Positions 44,528-53,667 of a stretch of 64,000 nt of DNA are shown here, piece after piece (the first letter of the stretch is position 1; each line of letters starts with the position of its first letter). The notes beneath the pieces were generated by a model. That model saw nothing but the letters and a program-made list of their open reading frames with translations, was not told where the DNA came from and searched no databases. This DNA is from Phycisphaerales bacterium (GTDB lineage Bacteria; Planctomycetota; Phycisphaerae; Phycisphaerales; UBA1924). Position numbers and translations under genes: made by a program. The DNA is taken from assembly GCA_016742075.1 (NCBI GenBank), contig JACVCL010000001.1, positions 186,001-250,000 of the forward strand. The letters are read 5' to 3'.

Positions 44528-45208
44528 TCATTCTGGTGCATTGGCCGCCCACATTCCCGTATACCGTGGTCTGTTCCCCTCGACCCACGTTCCCGCGAAC
44601 AGGTGCGCGCCCAACAGGAACTGCTTCGCGTCGGGATTCGACTTCGACTCCCCAACCGTCGGGTGGAAGTACGCCGGCGGATACAGCGCCACGTCGTCGT
44701 ACTGCGTGACGATCCGGGCGATGAGCCCCGGCCCCGCCTGATCGCCAACGTACCGCCGCTCGAAGAACGACTCTTCGATCACCGCCACCGCGTGCCACAT
44801 CGCCGGGTGGTTGGGCGGGAAGCCCATCGCGGCGTTGGTCACGATGTCGAGCTGCTCGCACGCGGCCCAGGCGCGAACTTCGGGCGGGCACATCTCATCG
44901 AGCGGACGGATGGGCTTCACGTCGGTGTCGAGGTAGACGCCGCCGAAACGGGCCAGGAGTTCGAGCCGCAGGATGTCCGAGCGCATCACGCAGCCGGGCG
45001 TGCCGCCGACGTTGCCGCAGGCGTCCCAGGCGTTGCGGTTGAAGATCGGCGGCAGGTGGTCGTCCGTCCACAGCCGCATCTCCCAGTGCGGGTTCATCTC
45101 GGCGAAGCGGCGACGCCAGCGTCGCTGGTTCAGCGGCATCTCGCCCTTGCCCAGCCAGATCTGGTGGAGGACCCGCGGGATCGAGGTGGTGCGTGCTGGT
45201 GTGCTCAC
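44528..45208 (-). CDS. GT32-type glycosyltransferase with DXD motif
   Basis: 226-aa glycosyltransferase of the capsular-polysaccharide/mannosyl GT32 family: PRVLHQIWLGKGEMP, MRSDILRLELLARFGGVYLDTDVKP (DTD = DXD metal/sugar-nucleotide motif). It starts at a GTG overlapping the TGA of the upstream gene (GTGA). Last gene of the phage operon in this direction. It could glycosylate virion or host-surface components. Confidence 0.85.
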   Translation of the reverse strand: MSTPARTTSIPRVLHQIWLGKGEMPLNQRRWRRRFAEMNPHWEMRLWTDDHLPPIFNRNAWDACGNVGGTPGCVMRSDILRLELLARFGGVYLDTDVKPIRPLDEMCPPEVRAWAACEQLDIVTNAAMGFPPNHPAMWHAVAVIEESFFERRYVGDQAGPGLIARIVTQYDDVALYPPAYFHPTVGESKSNPDAKQFLLGAHLFAGTWVEGNRPRYTGMWAANAPE

Positions 45209-45828
45209 GCCACCACCTCCGCGGGCTTGGCCTGCACGAACGCGAACGCTCCGCCGTGGGCCCTTGCGGCCTCCTCGCCATACTCGAAGAGCACCCAGTG
45301 GAACGGCACCACGTCACGGAAGTGGCCGTGGTCGCGGACCACGCGCGTGAGGAACCCTGGCCCGCTCTGGTCCCACACGCCGCGATACACCAGCACCGAG
45401 TGTGGTAGATCGCGGATCGCGTGCCACAGCATCGGGTGGTTCCGAGTCGCCCCCAGCACCGACGGCGAGAGCATGTGTGGCCTGCTCGCGCCGTGGCTGG
45501 CGATCGTCGAGCAGAATGCACCGACGCCGGCGACGATTTCATCGAGCGGGCGCAGCGGCAGACGGTCGGGATCGACGAAGACGCCGCCTTCGCGGGCCAG
45601 CACCTCGTAACGCAGCAGGTTCAGCCGCGCGGCTGACGCCGCGGGCTCGGCGAGCCCAAAGGTCTGCTGCCACTGGTCGTAGTTGAGGATCGGAGGTTTG
45701 GTGTCGAGCGTGAGCGTAACCACATCCCACTCGGGGTGCATGGTCTGCCACGCGTGCCGCCACGCGGTGAGCCGCTCCTTGTCGGGAGCCTCGCTGAGGT
45801 CCGCCGTGTAGATGACCTTCGGGATCAC
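45205..45828 (-). CDS. Second GT32-like glycosyltransferase
   Basis: 207-aa homologue of the neighbouring GT32 protein: IPKVIYTADLS, ARLNLLRYEVLAREGGVFVDPDRLPLRPLDE (DPD in the DXD position). Starts at a GTG (45828) overlapping the previous stop; the track's upstream extension (to 46536) is antisense to the Gly/Ser repeats and rejected. The pair probably arose by duplication. Confidence 0.78.
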   Translation of the reverse strand: MIPKVIYTADLSEAPDKERLTAWRHAWQTMHPEWDVVTLTLDTKPPILNYDQWQQTFGLAEPAASAARLNLLRYEVLAREGGVFVDPDRLPLRPLDEIVAGVGAFCSTIASHGASRPHMLSPSVLGATRNHPMLWHAIRDLPHSVLVYRGVWDQSGPGFLTRVVRDHGHFRDVVPFHWVLFEYGEEAARAHGGAFAFVQAKPAEVVA

Positions 45829-47327
45829 GCCTTTGCCTCCTCTTCGATGCCGCTGCCGAGACTGCCCACGCCGCTCTGCTGCCATTTCGCAGGAGGCACA
45901 CCCTCCATGCCGCCCTCGATGAAGGACGACGCGCCCACGCCGAGCGCCACCGACTGCTGGGCGCTGCCGGATCCCGAGCCGGAACCGGGCGGGCCCGAGC
46001 CGCTGTCGCTCCCGCTCGAGGAGCCCGACGAACTGCCGGAACTGGACCCGGAGCTCGATCCCGAGCTTGACATGGACGATCCACTTGACTTGCCGCTGCC
46101 GGAGCCGCTGCCGCTCGAGGACCCCGACCCGGAGCCGGAGCTCGACCCTGAACCCGACGATGAACCCGAACCGCTCTGCTGCGTCGCGGGCATGTCGTTG
46201 TGGATCCACACGCCGCCCGCCAGGAACACGTTCAGGCCAGGCACATGCACCGCAACCGTCGTCACACGCTCGGCCGACCGCTCGACCGTCTCGACCAACT
46301 CTTCGCTCAGATCTTGCCGGATCAGCGCGTCGCCGACCTGCACGAACTCCGCCGAGGCGAAGCCGATCTCCTCGTTGCGCTTCAGGAGCACCGGGTGCTC
46401 GGGCGTCAGACGCAGGCGGCCGTTGATGGTGATGAAGCCCTCGTGTGCGCCGAGCTTCACGCTTCCGACGGTGCCGGTGACGGGCGTGAGCGCCGCCTCG
46501 GCCCAGGGCCGGAGCCACTGGTACTGCGCACGCCACGGCACATCGCGGTCCAGCCCCGCCACGTCGAGCGCCGCGACACGGTCGCCAGGCTGGAGCGATT
46601 CGACCGGCTTGATCGATCCGTCCGCCAGCACCACGGGCGTGCCCGCGAGCACGCAGTTGGAGCCGGGTCCGGAGCCGCCGGGACCGCTGCCACCCGGGCC
46701 AGAACCACCGGGGCCCGAACCGCCGGGGCCAGATCCACCGGGGCCGCTGCCGCCGCCGCTCGACCCGCCGCCACCCGAAGACCCGCCGCCGGAAGAGCCG
46801 CCGCCCGATGAGCCCCCGGACGATCCTCCCGACGACATACCAGAACTACCGCCGGAAGACATGCCCGACGATGCGCCCGAACTCGCCCCGGATGACATCC
46901 CGCTGGACGCGCCGGACGAACTCCCGCCGCCGGAACTGCTCATGCCCGAGCTGCTCATGCCAGACGAGCCTGTGCTCGATGGCGTCTGCGAACTCGTCGG
47001 CGTCTGTGACGAGTTCGTCGTCATCCCGCTCGACGACATCGGCCCGCTGCTTGATGGCGTGTGCGTTGTCCCCGACGTGTTGCTCGTGAACGCGCCGGTG
47101 GTGTAGAACGTCAGCGTCGGCGTGCCGCCCGGACCGGTGGTGTAGATCACATCGCCGGTCGTCGAGTAGCTCGGCGGCATGCTCGGCGTGCTGGTCGGCG
47201 TCGAGTACGTGCTCTCCGGGGTCGAGCCCGACGGCGTCGAGTAGTTGCTCGATCCGCCGCCCTGCGGAGCACGTCCGGTCGCCCAGACGGGGATGTAGAG
47301 GTAGTACCGTGTGGGGCCGTCGCTCAT
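45825..47327 (-). CDS. Hint/intein-like domain protein in Gly/Ser/Pro-rich repeats
   Basis: 500-aa protein. Residues ~1-224 are Ser/Thr/Pro/Gly-rich (YSTPTSTPS..., then SGG and GPGGS repeats). Residues 225-377 form a Hint self-splicing fold: Cys225 starts CVLAGTPVVLADGS, followed by VESLQPGDRVAALD, TPEHPVLLKR and the terminal WIHN (His376-Asn377). The rest is SGSGS repeat with a short C-terminus. A Cys start and HN end are the active residues of inteins and bacterial intein-like domains; Asp follows Asn, as in some BIL domains. The low-complexity flanks suggest a tail-fibre-like or linker protein. Overlaps its neighbours (ATGA). Confidence 0.75.
   Translation of the reverse strand: MSDGPTRYYLYIPVWATGRAPQGGGSSNYSTPSGSTPESTYSTPTSTPSMPPSYSTTGDVIYTTGPGGTPTLTFYTTGAFTSNTSGTTHTPSSSGPMSSSGMTTNSSQTPTSSQTPSSTGSSGMSSSGMSSSGGGSSSGASSGMSSGASSGASSGMSSGGSSGMSSGGSSGGSSGGGSSGGGSSGGGGSSGGGSGPGGSGPGGSGPGGSGPGGSGPGGSGPGSNCVLAGTPVVLADGSIKPVESLQPGDRVAALDVAGLDRDVPWRAQYQWLRPWAEAALTPVTGTVGSVKLGAHEGFITINGRLRLTPEHPVLLKRNEEIGFASAEFVQVGDALIRQDLSEELVETVERSAERVTTVAVHVPGLNVFLAGGVWIHNDMPATQQSGSGSSSGSGSSSGSGSGSSSGSGSGSGKSSGSSMSSSGSSSGSSSGSSSGSSSGSDSGSGPPGSGSGSGSAQQSVALGVGASSFIEGGMEGVPPAKWQQSGVGSLGSGIEEEAKA
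45965..46170 (-). repeat. Ser/Gly codon low-complexity repeat (C-terminal half of Hint protein)
   Basis: Tandem SGSG/SSGS codons in the 500-aa protein. Prone to slippage, so the exact length may vary. Confidence 0.6.
46668..46960 (-). repeat. Tandem 15-bp GPGGS repeat and SSGG repeat
   Basis: Several 15-bp units encoding GPGGS (46668-46760) next to shorter SSGG/MSSG units, just before the Hint cysteine. Likely to expand and contract. Confidence 0.65.
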
Positions 47328-48256
47328 CGTGCGGCCTCCTGCGGCGTGGGGGTGGGATTGGGCTCGTACCAGCCGTCGGTGCGGATGGGCTTGCCGCATT
47401 CCGACGCGGCCGCCTTCACCGCGTCCTCGAAGGCCATCTTCTCGAAGACCTCCAGAGCGCTGCCCGGCGAGCAGTTCACCACGCGGAAGCGGTGCTTCTC
47501 GAAGTGCGGCTTGAGAGCCTCGAACCTCTTCGAAAGCGAGTCATACAGCACGTTGTTGTGCCGGATCGCGTTCTGGGCCCGGTGCTCGTCGAAGGCGTAC
47601 TTGCGCTCCGCGTCCATCTTGAAGTCGCAGCCCAGCAGGTACACCGTCGAGAACCCGAGGTAGTGCAGCAGCCGCAGGGCGACGAGCATGACCGAGCGCT
47701 TGCCGGTGATGCCCAGCGAGTCGGGGTTCTTCGCGTCGTTGCCCCATGAGATCGTGTCCCCGGTGAGGAAGCGCTCGTGGTCGAAGTGGTCGCTGCGGCG
47801 GAAGAACAGCACGCCGGGCATCTGGTGAACCTTGAAGGCGCTGTTGCGGAGCGTGCCGTCGGGGTTCATGACCTTCAGCCGCTTGTCCCACATGCACGTG
47901 GGCACGAACTTCAGGATGCCCGGGTCCTTCCACCCCACGTCGATGAAGCGGCCAGGGTCGTCCACGCAGGTCCACAGCGTGGGCCGCCGCACCGACCAGG
48001 CGTTGTTCACGGCCATCGTGACGATGCCACGGGCGTCCAGCAGCGAAAGGTCGATCTGCTTGAGGGACGGCCCGGAGAGCATCAGGAACGCCGACCGCCC
48101 CCCCGTCCCCCGGTAGAACCCGCTCAGGGACACGGACTCGAACGTCGGCGGGGCGGTGTAGAGGCGCAGGCCATCACGCGCGGGCTTGCGCGCCTTGAGG
48201 CCGGCCTGCAGCGCCGCGATGTCGGACTGGTTCTCACGCACCGCAGCACCCCCCAT
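47324..48256 (-). CDS. DUF115-like phage protein (sugar-nucleotide or sialyltransferase-like fold)
   Basis: 310-aa protein. AFLMLSGPSLKQIDLSLLDARGIVTMAVNNAW resembles the GxGPSL start of DUF115/sialyltransferase-like proteins found in phage and flagellar loci. YLLGCDFKMD and SPGSALEVFEKM follow. It sits in the distal tail/glycosylation cassette next to two GT32 genes. Function uncertain. The start at 48256 is inside the upstream methyltransferase gene (23-nt overlap); the longer track ORF is rejected. Confidence 0.6.
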   Translation of the reverse strand: MGGAAVRENQSDIAALQAGLKARKPARDGLRLYTAPPTFESVSLSGFYRGTGGRSAFLMLSGPSLKQIDLSLLDARGIVTMAVNNAWSVRRPTLWTCVDDPGRFIDVGWKDPGILKFVPTCMWDKRLKVMNPDGTLRNSAFKVHQMPGVLFFRRSDHFDHERFLTGDTISWGNDAKNPDSLGITGKRSVMLVALRLLHYLGFSTVYLLGCDFKMDAERKYAFDEHRAQNAIRHNNVLYDSLSKRFEALKPHFEKHRFRVVNCSPGSALEVFEKMAFEDAVKAAASECGKPIRTDGWYEPNPTPTPQEAAR

Positions 48257-48842
48257 CGCTCTTGAACCTCCCGACGATGTACCGGGAGCCCGCCTTCGGC
48301 TTGGTCGCGACCCCGACGCGGGCGATGCGCTCCAGCCACCAGTCCAGCGGCCGCACCGTCGGGTGCAGCCCCTCGCCGGCGATGGTGGTCGTGCTCGGCC
48401 GCGTGCAGATCGAGAAGATGAACCGCCCCCGCGGCACCGCGACGCGGCGCATCTCGGCGAGGGTGAGATCCACATCCTCCGGCAGCAGATGCTCGAGGGC
48501 GTCGAAGCTCGTCACCACGTCGGCGATGCCTGCCTGGAGCGCCGTCGCGTGCATCGGGCGCACGAGATCGGCCTCGGGGAAGGCGAAGTCAATGCCCAGC
48601 CCGTCGATGCCCAATCGCCGCAGCTCGCGCACGAGGTCGTTGCGGCCGCAGCCAAAGTCCACCACGAACCTCGGCTTGCTCTCCTGGATGAGCGGGATCG
48701 CGGCGCGGCCGTGGTTGGATGAGCCGTATGTCGAGCCGGGCTTGTTCGCCAGCGACAGATACTTGGCCCGCTCCTTGGCGCGCTTGGCGTCCAGCGGCGT
48801 CACCGGCGCGGGTGTAGTCGTGGGGGTCGGAGTGGTCGTCAT
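48234..48842 (-). CDS. Class I SAM-dependent methyltransferase (phage cassette)
   Basis: 202-aa methyltransferase: FVVDFGCGRNDLVRELR (motif I), LGIDFAFPEAD, VVTSFDALEHLLPEDVD, VPRGRFIFSI. A Thr/Pro-rich N-terminus is followed by the fold. Its ATG overlaps the upstream stop. The substrate may be a glycan or a small molecule rather than DNA, since no DNA target motif (SPPY/DPPY) is present. Confidence 0.82.
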   Translation of the reverse strand: MTTTPTPTTTPAPVTPLDAKRAKERAKYLSLANKPGSTYGSSNHGRAAIPLIQESKPRFVVDFGCGRNDLVRELRRLGIDGLGIDFAFPEADLVRPMHATALQAGIADVVTSFDALEHLLPEDVDLTLAEMRRVAVPRGRFIFSICTRPSTTTIAGEGLHPTVRPLDWWLERIARVGVATKPKAGSRYIVGRFKSDGGCCGA

Positions 48843-49879
48843 TCCGCACCTCCGATGTAAAGATTGAACTTGCGGTCCTCGTCGGCGGGGTCGGCGATCT
48901 CGATCAAGCTCATGGCCTCAAAGACCCACACCGGCTTGCCACGGCTGTTGCGCTCGCAGGTCATCTGCACGCACACACCCTCGGGGACGGGCACGAGCTT
49001 GGGCTTGAGCGACCGCGCGGGCGGGCACTTGGGGAGCACGCCGGGCAGCTCGCACACCGGCCCCAGCCCGAGCAGGCCGCCGAACCCCGAGCCGGGCTCC
49101 GAGTCGTTCATGTGGTGGGCCTCGAATCGGTTGATCGCCAGGCGCGTGGGGTCCTCGCCGCCGCTGGGGGCCTGCGAGCTCAGTCCGTTCTCGACCGGCA
49201 CGTAGCGCAGGTAGTCCGGGCTTCCGGGGTTGCCGTCGATCTGAGCCTCAACCCACGGGTAGCGCCAGCGGTTCCGCTCGGTGGGGATTGGCTGGGCCGC
49301 GCCGAGGATCGCGGTGATGCGCCCGGGCGACGGACGGCCGAGTTCGATCACCGCCCACTTCTCGCCGGTGCCGTCCTCTTTCCACAGGATCGGGATGCCG
49401 CCCATGGGGGTGCTGGCCAGGACCGTCTCGTCTGCCGCGAGCTCGCAGGTGGTGTCCGTCTCGTTGGTGATGTAAACGCGGGCGGTCGTGACGCCGGTGA
49501 GCACGCAGGGACCGAGGGCGTTGGGCTTGATCGGCTGGAGCGCCACCGCGAAGGCGAGCGTGTCGGACTCCTCGGTGGCGACATCGCCGGTCAGTGGCGT
49601 GCGGCTGTGGAACGTTCGCTCCTGGTCGTCTTCGCCCGGCCCGACCAGCACACCCGTGATCGCCAGCGCGTGGTGCGGCTCGATCAGTTCGTCCGAGTCA
49701 TTGCGGACGAGCACCACGCCGATGCCACGCTGGACAGATTCGACCAGCGGACCCGCGACGGCCTGGCCGCGCCCCTGACGCGAGCGCAGATCGACCGCCG
49801 CATCGACGAACGCGTTGTACGCGCCCGCAGGGATGCGGAGCGGCTGACCGGAGCGGACTTTGCGGAGGTCGTCGGGCAT
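48839..49879 (-). CDS. Phage distal tail/structural protein (unrecognised)
   Basis: 346-aa protein I cannot assign. N-terminal AYNAFVDAAVDLRSRQ, then beta-rich repeats (VLTGVTTARVYITNETDTTCELA, LGRPSPGRITAILGAAQ), and cysteines in the C-terminal third. Its place between tail genes and the glycosylation cassette suggests a tail or baseplate component. 3 nt from the upstream gene. Confidence 0.55.
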   Translation of the reverse strand: MPDDLRKVRSGQPLRIPAGAYNAFVDAAVDLRSRQGRGQAVAGPLVESVQRGIGVVLVRNDSDELIEPHHALAITGVLVGPGEDDQERTFHSRTPLTGDVATEESDTLAFAVALQPIKPNALGPCVLTGVTTARVYITNETDTTCELAADETVLASTPMGGIPILWKEDGTGEKWAVIELGRPSPGRITAILGAAQPIPTERNRWRYPWVEAQIDGNPGSPDYLRYVPVENGLSSQAPSGGEDPTRLAINRFEAHHMNDSEPGSGFGGLLGLGPVCELPGVLPKCPPARSLKPKLVPVPEGVCVQMTCERNSRGKPVWVFEAMSLIEIADPADEDRKFNLYIGGAE

Positions 49880-49882
49880 GTT

Positions 49883-50701
49883 TTAGATTCCGAGTGCTCC
49901 GAAGTTGGCCTGGTCGTACACGCGCTCGACGTACGCGGCGATTGGCTTCTTGATGATCGCGCCGGAGCCCGAGTCCTCGGCGTCCGCGTAGCGGACCCAC
50001 AGGTACTCCCACCCCTTCTTGTTGATCCCGGTGACGGGACCGACGGTCAGGTTGGTCTGGTTGGGGCTTGCGGCGAACCGGAACGTGATCTCCCAGTCGT
50101 CGTCGGGACCGTCGCCGCGCTTGGATCCCGTCGCGCCCAGGAACAGCACCTCGCCCGCCGCGAACCCGCGGAACGACCCCGCGTTGGTCTTGCCCGTGCA
50201 CGAGAAGATCGCGCCCTTGTACGACGCGGTGACCTGCGCGTCGGTGAAGTAGTGCGTCTCGGAGAACTGGTAGACCGGGACGGTGATGTCCACGCCCTCG
50301 ACGCCGTCGGCGGTGACGCCGATCGCGCCGCCGAAGTCTGGCGCGGTGGTGCCCGGCGCTGGGCGGCGCTGCATGGTCTGCAGGCTCTGGGTAACGTGCT
50401 GGGTGCCGCCGCCAGTCTCGAACGTGAAGGACGACTCGCTGGGCGTGCTCGTGCCGGTGGACGCGTTCTGGCTGTAGCGGACGGTCACGTCCCACAGCTG
50501 TGGGCCGATGGGCTCGATCTGGATGGTCTGGCGCGGGAGTGTGTCGTATGTCGCCGGTGAGGCCGCTTGCGCTGCGGTGCGGGCAGCGAGGTCGTCGGCC
50601 GTGCCGCGCACGATGTAGCCGAGCTCTGCAGACGACTGCGAGGCTTGGTTCGCCTTGGTGGAACGGCGGCTCTCGAACTTCTCAAACACCTCGACCGGCA
50701 C
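49883..50701 (-). CDS. Phage tail-associated protein (unrecognised, beta-rich)
   Basis: 272-aa beta-rich protein with repeated strands (WDVTVRYSQN, SSFTFETGGGTQHVT, GVDITVPVYQFSETHYF). Located immediately downstream of the tape measure in transcription order, where distal-tail or hub proteins are usual. GTG start at 50701 with AAGGAG SD at proper spacing. Confidence 0.55.
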   Translation of the reverse strand: MPVEVFEKFESRRSTKANQASQSSAELGYIVRGTADDLAARTAAQAASPATYDTLPRQTIQIEPIGPQLWDVTVRYSQNASTGTSTPSESSFTFETGGGTQHVTQSLQTMQRRPAPGTTAPDFGGAIGVTADGVEGVDITVPVYQFSETHYFTDAQVTASYKGAIFSCTGKTNAGSFRGFAAGEVLFLGATGSKRGDGPDDDWEITFRFAASPNQTNLTVGPVTGINKKGWEYLWVRYADAEDSGSGAIIKKPIAAYVERVYDQANFGALGI

Positions 50702-50731
50702 GAGCGATCAACTCCTTTCTGTGTGAATGCG

Positions 50732-53161
50732 TCAGGCGAACCGCAGTCCGTTGTCCACGCTGGCATCGAGAAGGCGCTTGGTGTTGCGGGCGGTCTGCTC
50801 GGTCGCGCTGGCGGTGCGCTCGGCGGCGTCGCCACCGGTGCCCAGGCCCGAGACGGCCGCGGCGCTGAACGTGCCCGTCACGCTGATGCCCTTGCCGATG
50901 GCCGCGCCGAGGCCCGACAGCCGGTCCTCGAAGTCGGCCGTCAGATCCCGCTGCGGGCGACCGGGACCCTTCTCGGCGTCGGCGGCCTCGCGCTTCTTGC
51001 GGGCTTCTTCGATTGCAGCGGCGAGTTTCTGCTTGGCGGCGTCGAGCGCGGCCTGCGACTCGGCGAGCCCGGCTTCCGTGTCTTTGCGCAAGGCTTCCTG
51101 GGCGTTCTCAAAGTCCTGGCCGATCGCAGCGAGCGTCGCCTCGTGCATGGCGGCGGCGTCGCGGCGCTGTTGCTCCCGCTGCCCCTCGCGCGCGGTCACG
51201 GACTGCTGCGCGGCGTTCTCCAACTCGACTAGGCGGGATTCGAGCTGCTGATCGACCGCCTTCTTTGCGGCTTCGACATCCAGCCCGTCATCGAACAGCC
51301 CCTGGATCTCCAGCATCCGCTTGGCGACCCAGCTCGACGCCTCCTCCCAGATCATCTGGAAGCCCGTGGCGAAGTTGGTCCAGGTCTTTGACAGGAAGGC
51401 AGTCGTCTCGATCCACGCGACCTCGAGCGCGTGGAACACGATCTCCGCGGCGGCGAGCGCCCCGTACCACATGGAGTACGCCGTGGAGACGAAGAACTCC
51501 TTCGCGCCCAGCCACGCCTTGTTCAGCGCCGCCACGCCCTGCTGCCAGATGACCTTCAGCGACAGCCACAGGATCTCGGCTGCGAGTGCGATGTCGCCGG
51601 CGGCGAGGGCGTCGGAGATGCCGCCGACCACTTTGCTGACCCAATCTCGCAGTTCGGTGAACTTCTCCGCGAGCCACGACAGTGCCTCGCCGCCCGCGCT
51701 GGTGACCACCAGCAGCGTGCCGCCGAGCGCCACGATCGCGGCGATGGTCAGGCCGACCGGCGTGAGGATCGCGCCGATTGCGGCTCCGATCAGGCTGAAC
51801 GCCGTGCCGATCCCGCCGATGACGGCGGCCACGATGCCCAGCGCCGCCCCGATGCCAGAGATGATGTAGCCCAGCCCGACGATGGCAATCCCCGCGACGG
51901 CGACCGCCGCCGCAACCTTGAGCGCCCAGACCACCGTCTCCTTGTTCGCCTTCACCCACGCCGTCGCGCTGACGACGATGCGTGTGATCCGCTCGGTCAG
52001 GTCCTTGATGGTGGGTGCGAGCGCCCCGCCGATGGTGAACACGCCCTGCTTAAGGACCTTCCAGAGCGTGCCCAGCGCGTCGTTCAGCTCCGCAGCATCA
52101 CGAGCGGTCTCAGTGCTGACCGTGAGCCCGAGCTTGCGGGCCTGCTCCTGCATCTCGTTGATGCCCGCAGCGCCGTCGGCCATCAGCGGAAGAAGCTTCG
52201 TCCCGGCCTTGCCGAAGAGCTCCATCGCCATCGCGGCCCGCAGCGCCGGGTCTTGGATCTGTGAGATCCGGTCGGCCAGCAGCTTGAACTGCTCGTCAGG
52301 CGAGAGCTTGGCGAGGTCCTGCACCGTCAGGCCGAGCCGACCGAGGGCCTCGTTTGCCCCTTTCGAACCCTGGGACGCCTCCGTCAGCGTCTTCTGCATG
52401 ACCCGGAGGCCGTTCTCCAGCGTCTCCATGTCCGTGCCCGAGAGGTCGGCAGCGTAACCGAGCTCCGACAGGGCCTCGACACTCACGCCCGTGCGGGCGC
52501 TCATCTTGTCGAGCGCATCGCCCGAGTCGCTGAACACCTTCGCGGTGCCGAGCAGCGCGGTGATCGCCGCGACACCGATGCCCGCCATCTTGGTGCCGAT
52601 GGACTGCAGCCCCGCGCCGAAGGCTTCGAGCTTCTTCTGGGCCGCCTTCAGTCCAGCCGTCAGCTTGTCGCTGACGCCCAGCTCAACGAAGGCTCGCCCG
52701 GCTCGGATGCCCCGCGTATCGGCCACGTTCAATCCCCCTTTCTTGATCGAGTTCCGCCACAAGAGCGGCAGGTTTGGCCGCTCCTTCTCCAGCGCCGGGG
52801 CCATGTATGGCCGCGGAGCGATCCTGACCTTCTGTGACGTGAGCTTGCCTCCTCGCCTGCGAAGCACGACGACTTCGCCGCCATACTCCAAAGCGCTCGG
52901 TGCATCACTCTTCTTGAAGCCCACCGGCCCGACGACCACCGAGTCGGCGGGCTTGTCGTACCCGAACAGGATCAGCCGACGCAGGCTGCCCTCGTGCGAA
53001 TGGGGTGGGGCCCCGGGAGGGGCCGACCCCTTGCGTTTGCGGATGCTCGTCTTGGCCGCCGTGCGGATGAACGCGCCGGCCTTGCTGAGCACCTTCCGCT
53101 TGGCGTTGTCGACCGCCGCCATGACGACGTGGCGGTCGAAGAACATGTCTTTGATCCGCAT
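50732..53161 (-). CDS. Tape-measure protein with N-terminal gp10-like tail-completion domain
   Basis: 809-aa phage protein. The first ~125 residues resemble the HK97 gp10-type tail-completion fold (AGAFIRTAAKTSIRKRKG, RPYMAPALEKERPN). Then a classic tape-measure begins (VELGVSDKLTAGLKAAQKKLEAF, MAGIGVAAITALLG) with long helices, hydrophobic Ala/Gly stretches (IVAAVIGGIGTAFSLIGAAIGAIL), and a charged coiled-coil C-terminus. Tape measures set tail length and help eject DNA. ATG 53161 was chosen; the track's upstream extension overlaps the lipoprotein gene. The fusion may be a misplaced start, but no internal SD separates the parts. Confidence 0.82.
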   Translation of the reverse strand: MRIKDMFFDRHVVMAAVDNAKRKVLSKAGAFIRTAAKTSIRKRKGSAPPGAPPHSHEGSLRRLILFGYDKPADSVVVGPVGFKKSDAPSALEYGGEVVVLRRRGGKLTSQKVRIAPRPYMAPALEKERPNLPLLWRNSIKKGGLNVADTRGIRAGRAFVELGVSDKLTAGLKAAQKKLEAFGAGLQSIGTKMAGIGVAAITALLGTAKVFSDSGDALDKMSARTGVSVEALSELGYAADLSGTDMETLENGLRVMQKTLTEASQGSKGANEALGRLGLTVQDLAKLSPDEQFKLLADRISQIQDPALRAAMAMELFGKAGTKLLPLMADGAAGINEMQEQARKLGLTVSTETARDAAELNDALGTLWKVLKQGVFTIGGALAPTIKDLTERITRIVVSATAWVKANKETVVWALKVAAAVAVAGIAIVGLGYIISGIGAALGIVAAVIGGIGTAFSLIGAAIGAILTPVGLTIAAIVALGGTLLVVTSAGGEALSWLAEKFTELRDWVSKVVGGISDALAAGDIALAAEILWLSLKVIWQQGVAALNKAWLGAKEFFVSTAYSMWYGALAAAEIVFHALEVAWIETTAFLSKTWTNFATGFQMIWEEASSWVAKRMLEIQGLFDDGLDVEAAKKAVDQQLESRLVELENAAQQSVTAREGQREQQRRDAAAMHEATLAAIGQDFENAQEALRKDTEAGLAESQAALDAAKQKLAAAIEEARKKREAADAEKGPGRPQRDLTADFEDRLSGLGAAIGKGISVTGTFSAAAVSGLGTGGDAAERTASATEQTARNTKRLLDASVDNGLRFA

Positions 53162-53166
53162 GGTGA

Positions 53167-53667
53167 TCACGCACCACTCCCCGCCCCCCCAACCGAGCCG
53201 CCATTCCCGCCGCCGGTGCTGGCGAGACCGCTGCCCTTCTCCAGACCCTTGTTGAAAGACGCTTCCTTCTCCTTGCGGAGACGGCCCGACCCGATGAACA
53301 GACCGACGATGCCGGTGAGCGCGGGCAGCGCCGGCCCGAGCACGGGCAGGCCAGCGACGGTCGGACCGACCGTGTCGAGGGCCGAGAGCGTGAGTTGGCC
53401 CAGCAGCCCGCGGATCTCGCCCGCCTTCTCGATGTTGCCCTTCCACTGCGCGCCGGTCGTCTGCGTGAGGTTGAACCAGTTCTGGTACTCAACCTCGGCC
53501 TCGTTGAGGCTGAGCGTCGATGGCAGGCCGGTGGTCTGCTGGATGGTGTTGGGTGTCTTGACCTTGACGATGTCGCCGAGGTCCAGGCCGGCGCACGACG
53601 CGAGCACGAGCGCCAGCAGGATCAGGGCACCGATGTAGACATAATGGCGGGTGGTCAGGCTCTTCAT
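53167..53667 (-). CDS. Phage membrane/lipoprotein
   Basis: 166-aa protein with an N-terminal hydrophobic signal and lipobox (IGALILLALVLASCAGL; C at +1), then a Gly-rich C-terminus. A second hydrophobic stretch (GLPVLGPALPALTGIVGLFIGSG) occurs in the middle. Such proteins in tail operons can act in lysis or superinfection exclusion. It overlaps the T-frame chaperone gene by 4 nt (ATGA). Confidence 0.65.
   Translation of the reverse strand: MKSLTTRHYVYIGALILLALVLASCAGLDLGDIVKVKTPNTIQQTTGLPSTLSLNEAEVEYQNWFNLTQTTGAQWKGNIEKAGEIRGLLGQLTLSALDTVGPTVAGLPVLGPALPALTGIVGLFIGSGRLRKEKEASFNKGLEKGSGLASTGGGNGGSVGGAGSGA

Noticed and set aside
45965-46960. CRISPR array
   Set aside because: The repeats are in-frame Ser/Gly codons without spacers; no cas genes.
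49112-50560. 482-aa plus ORF across phage tail genes
   Set aside because: Antisense to a consistent operon with overlapping starts and SDs; composition typical of a shadow.
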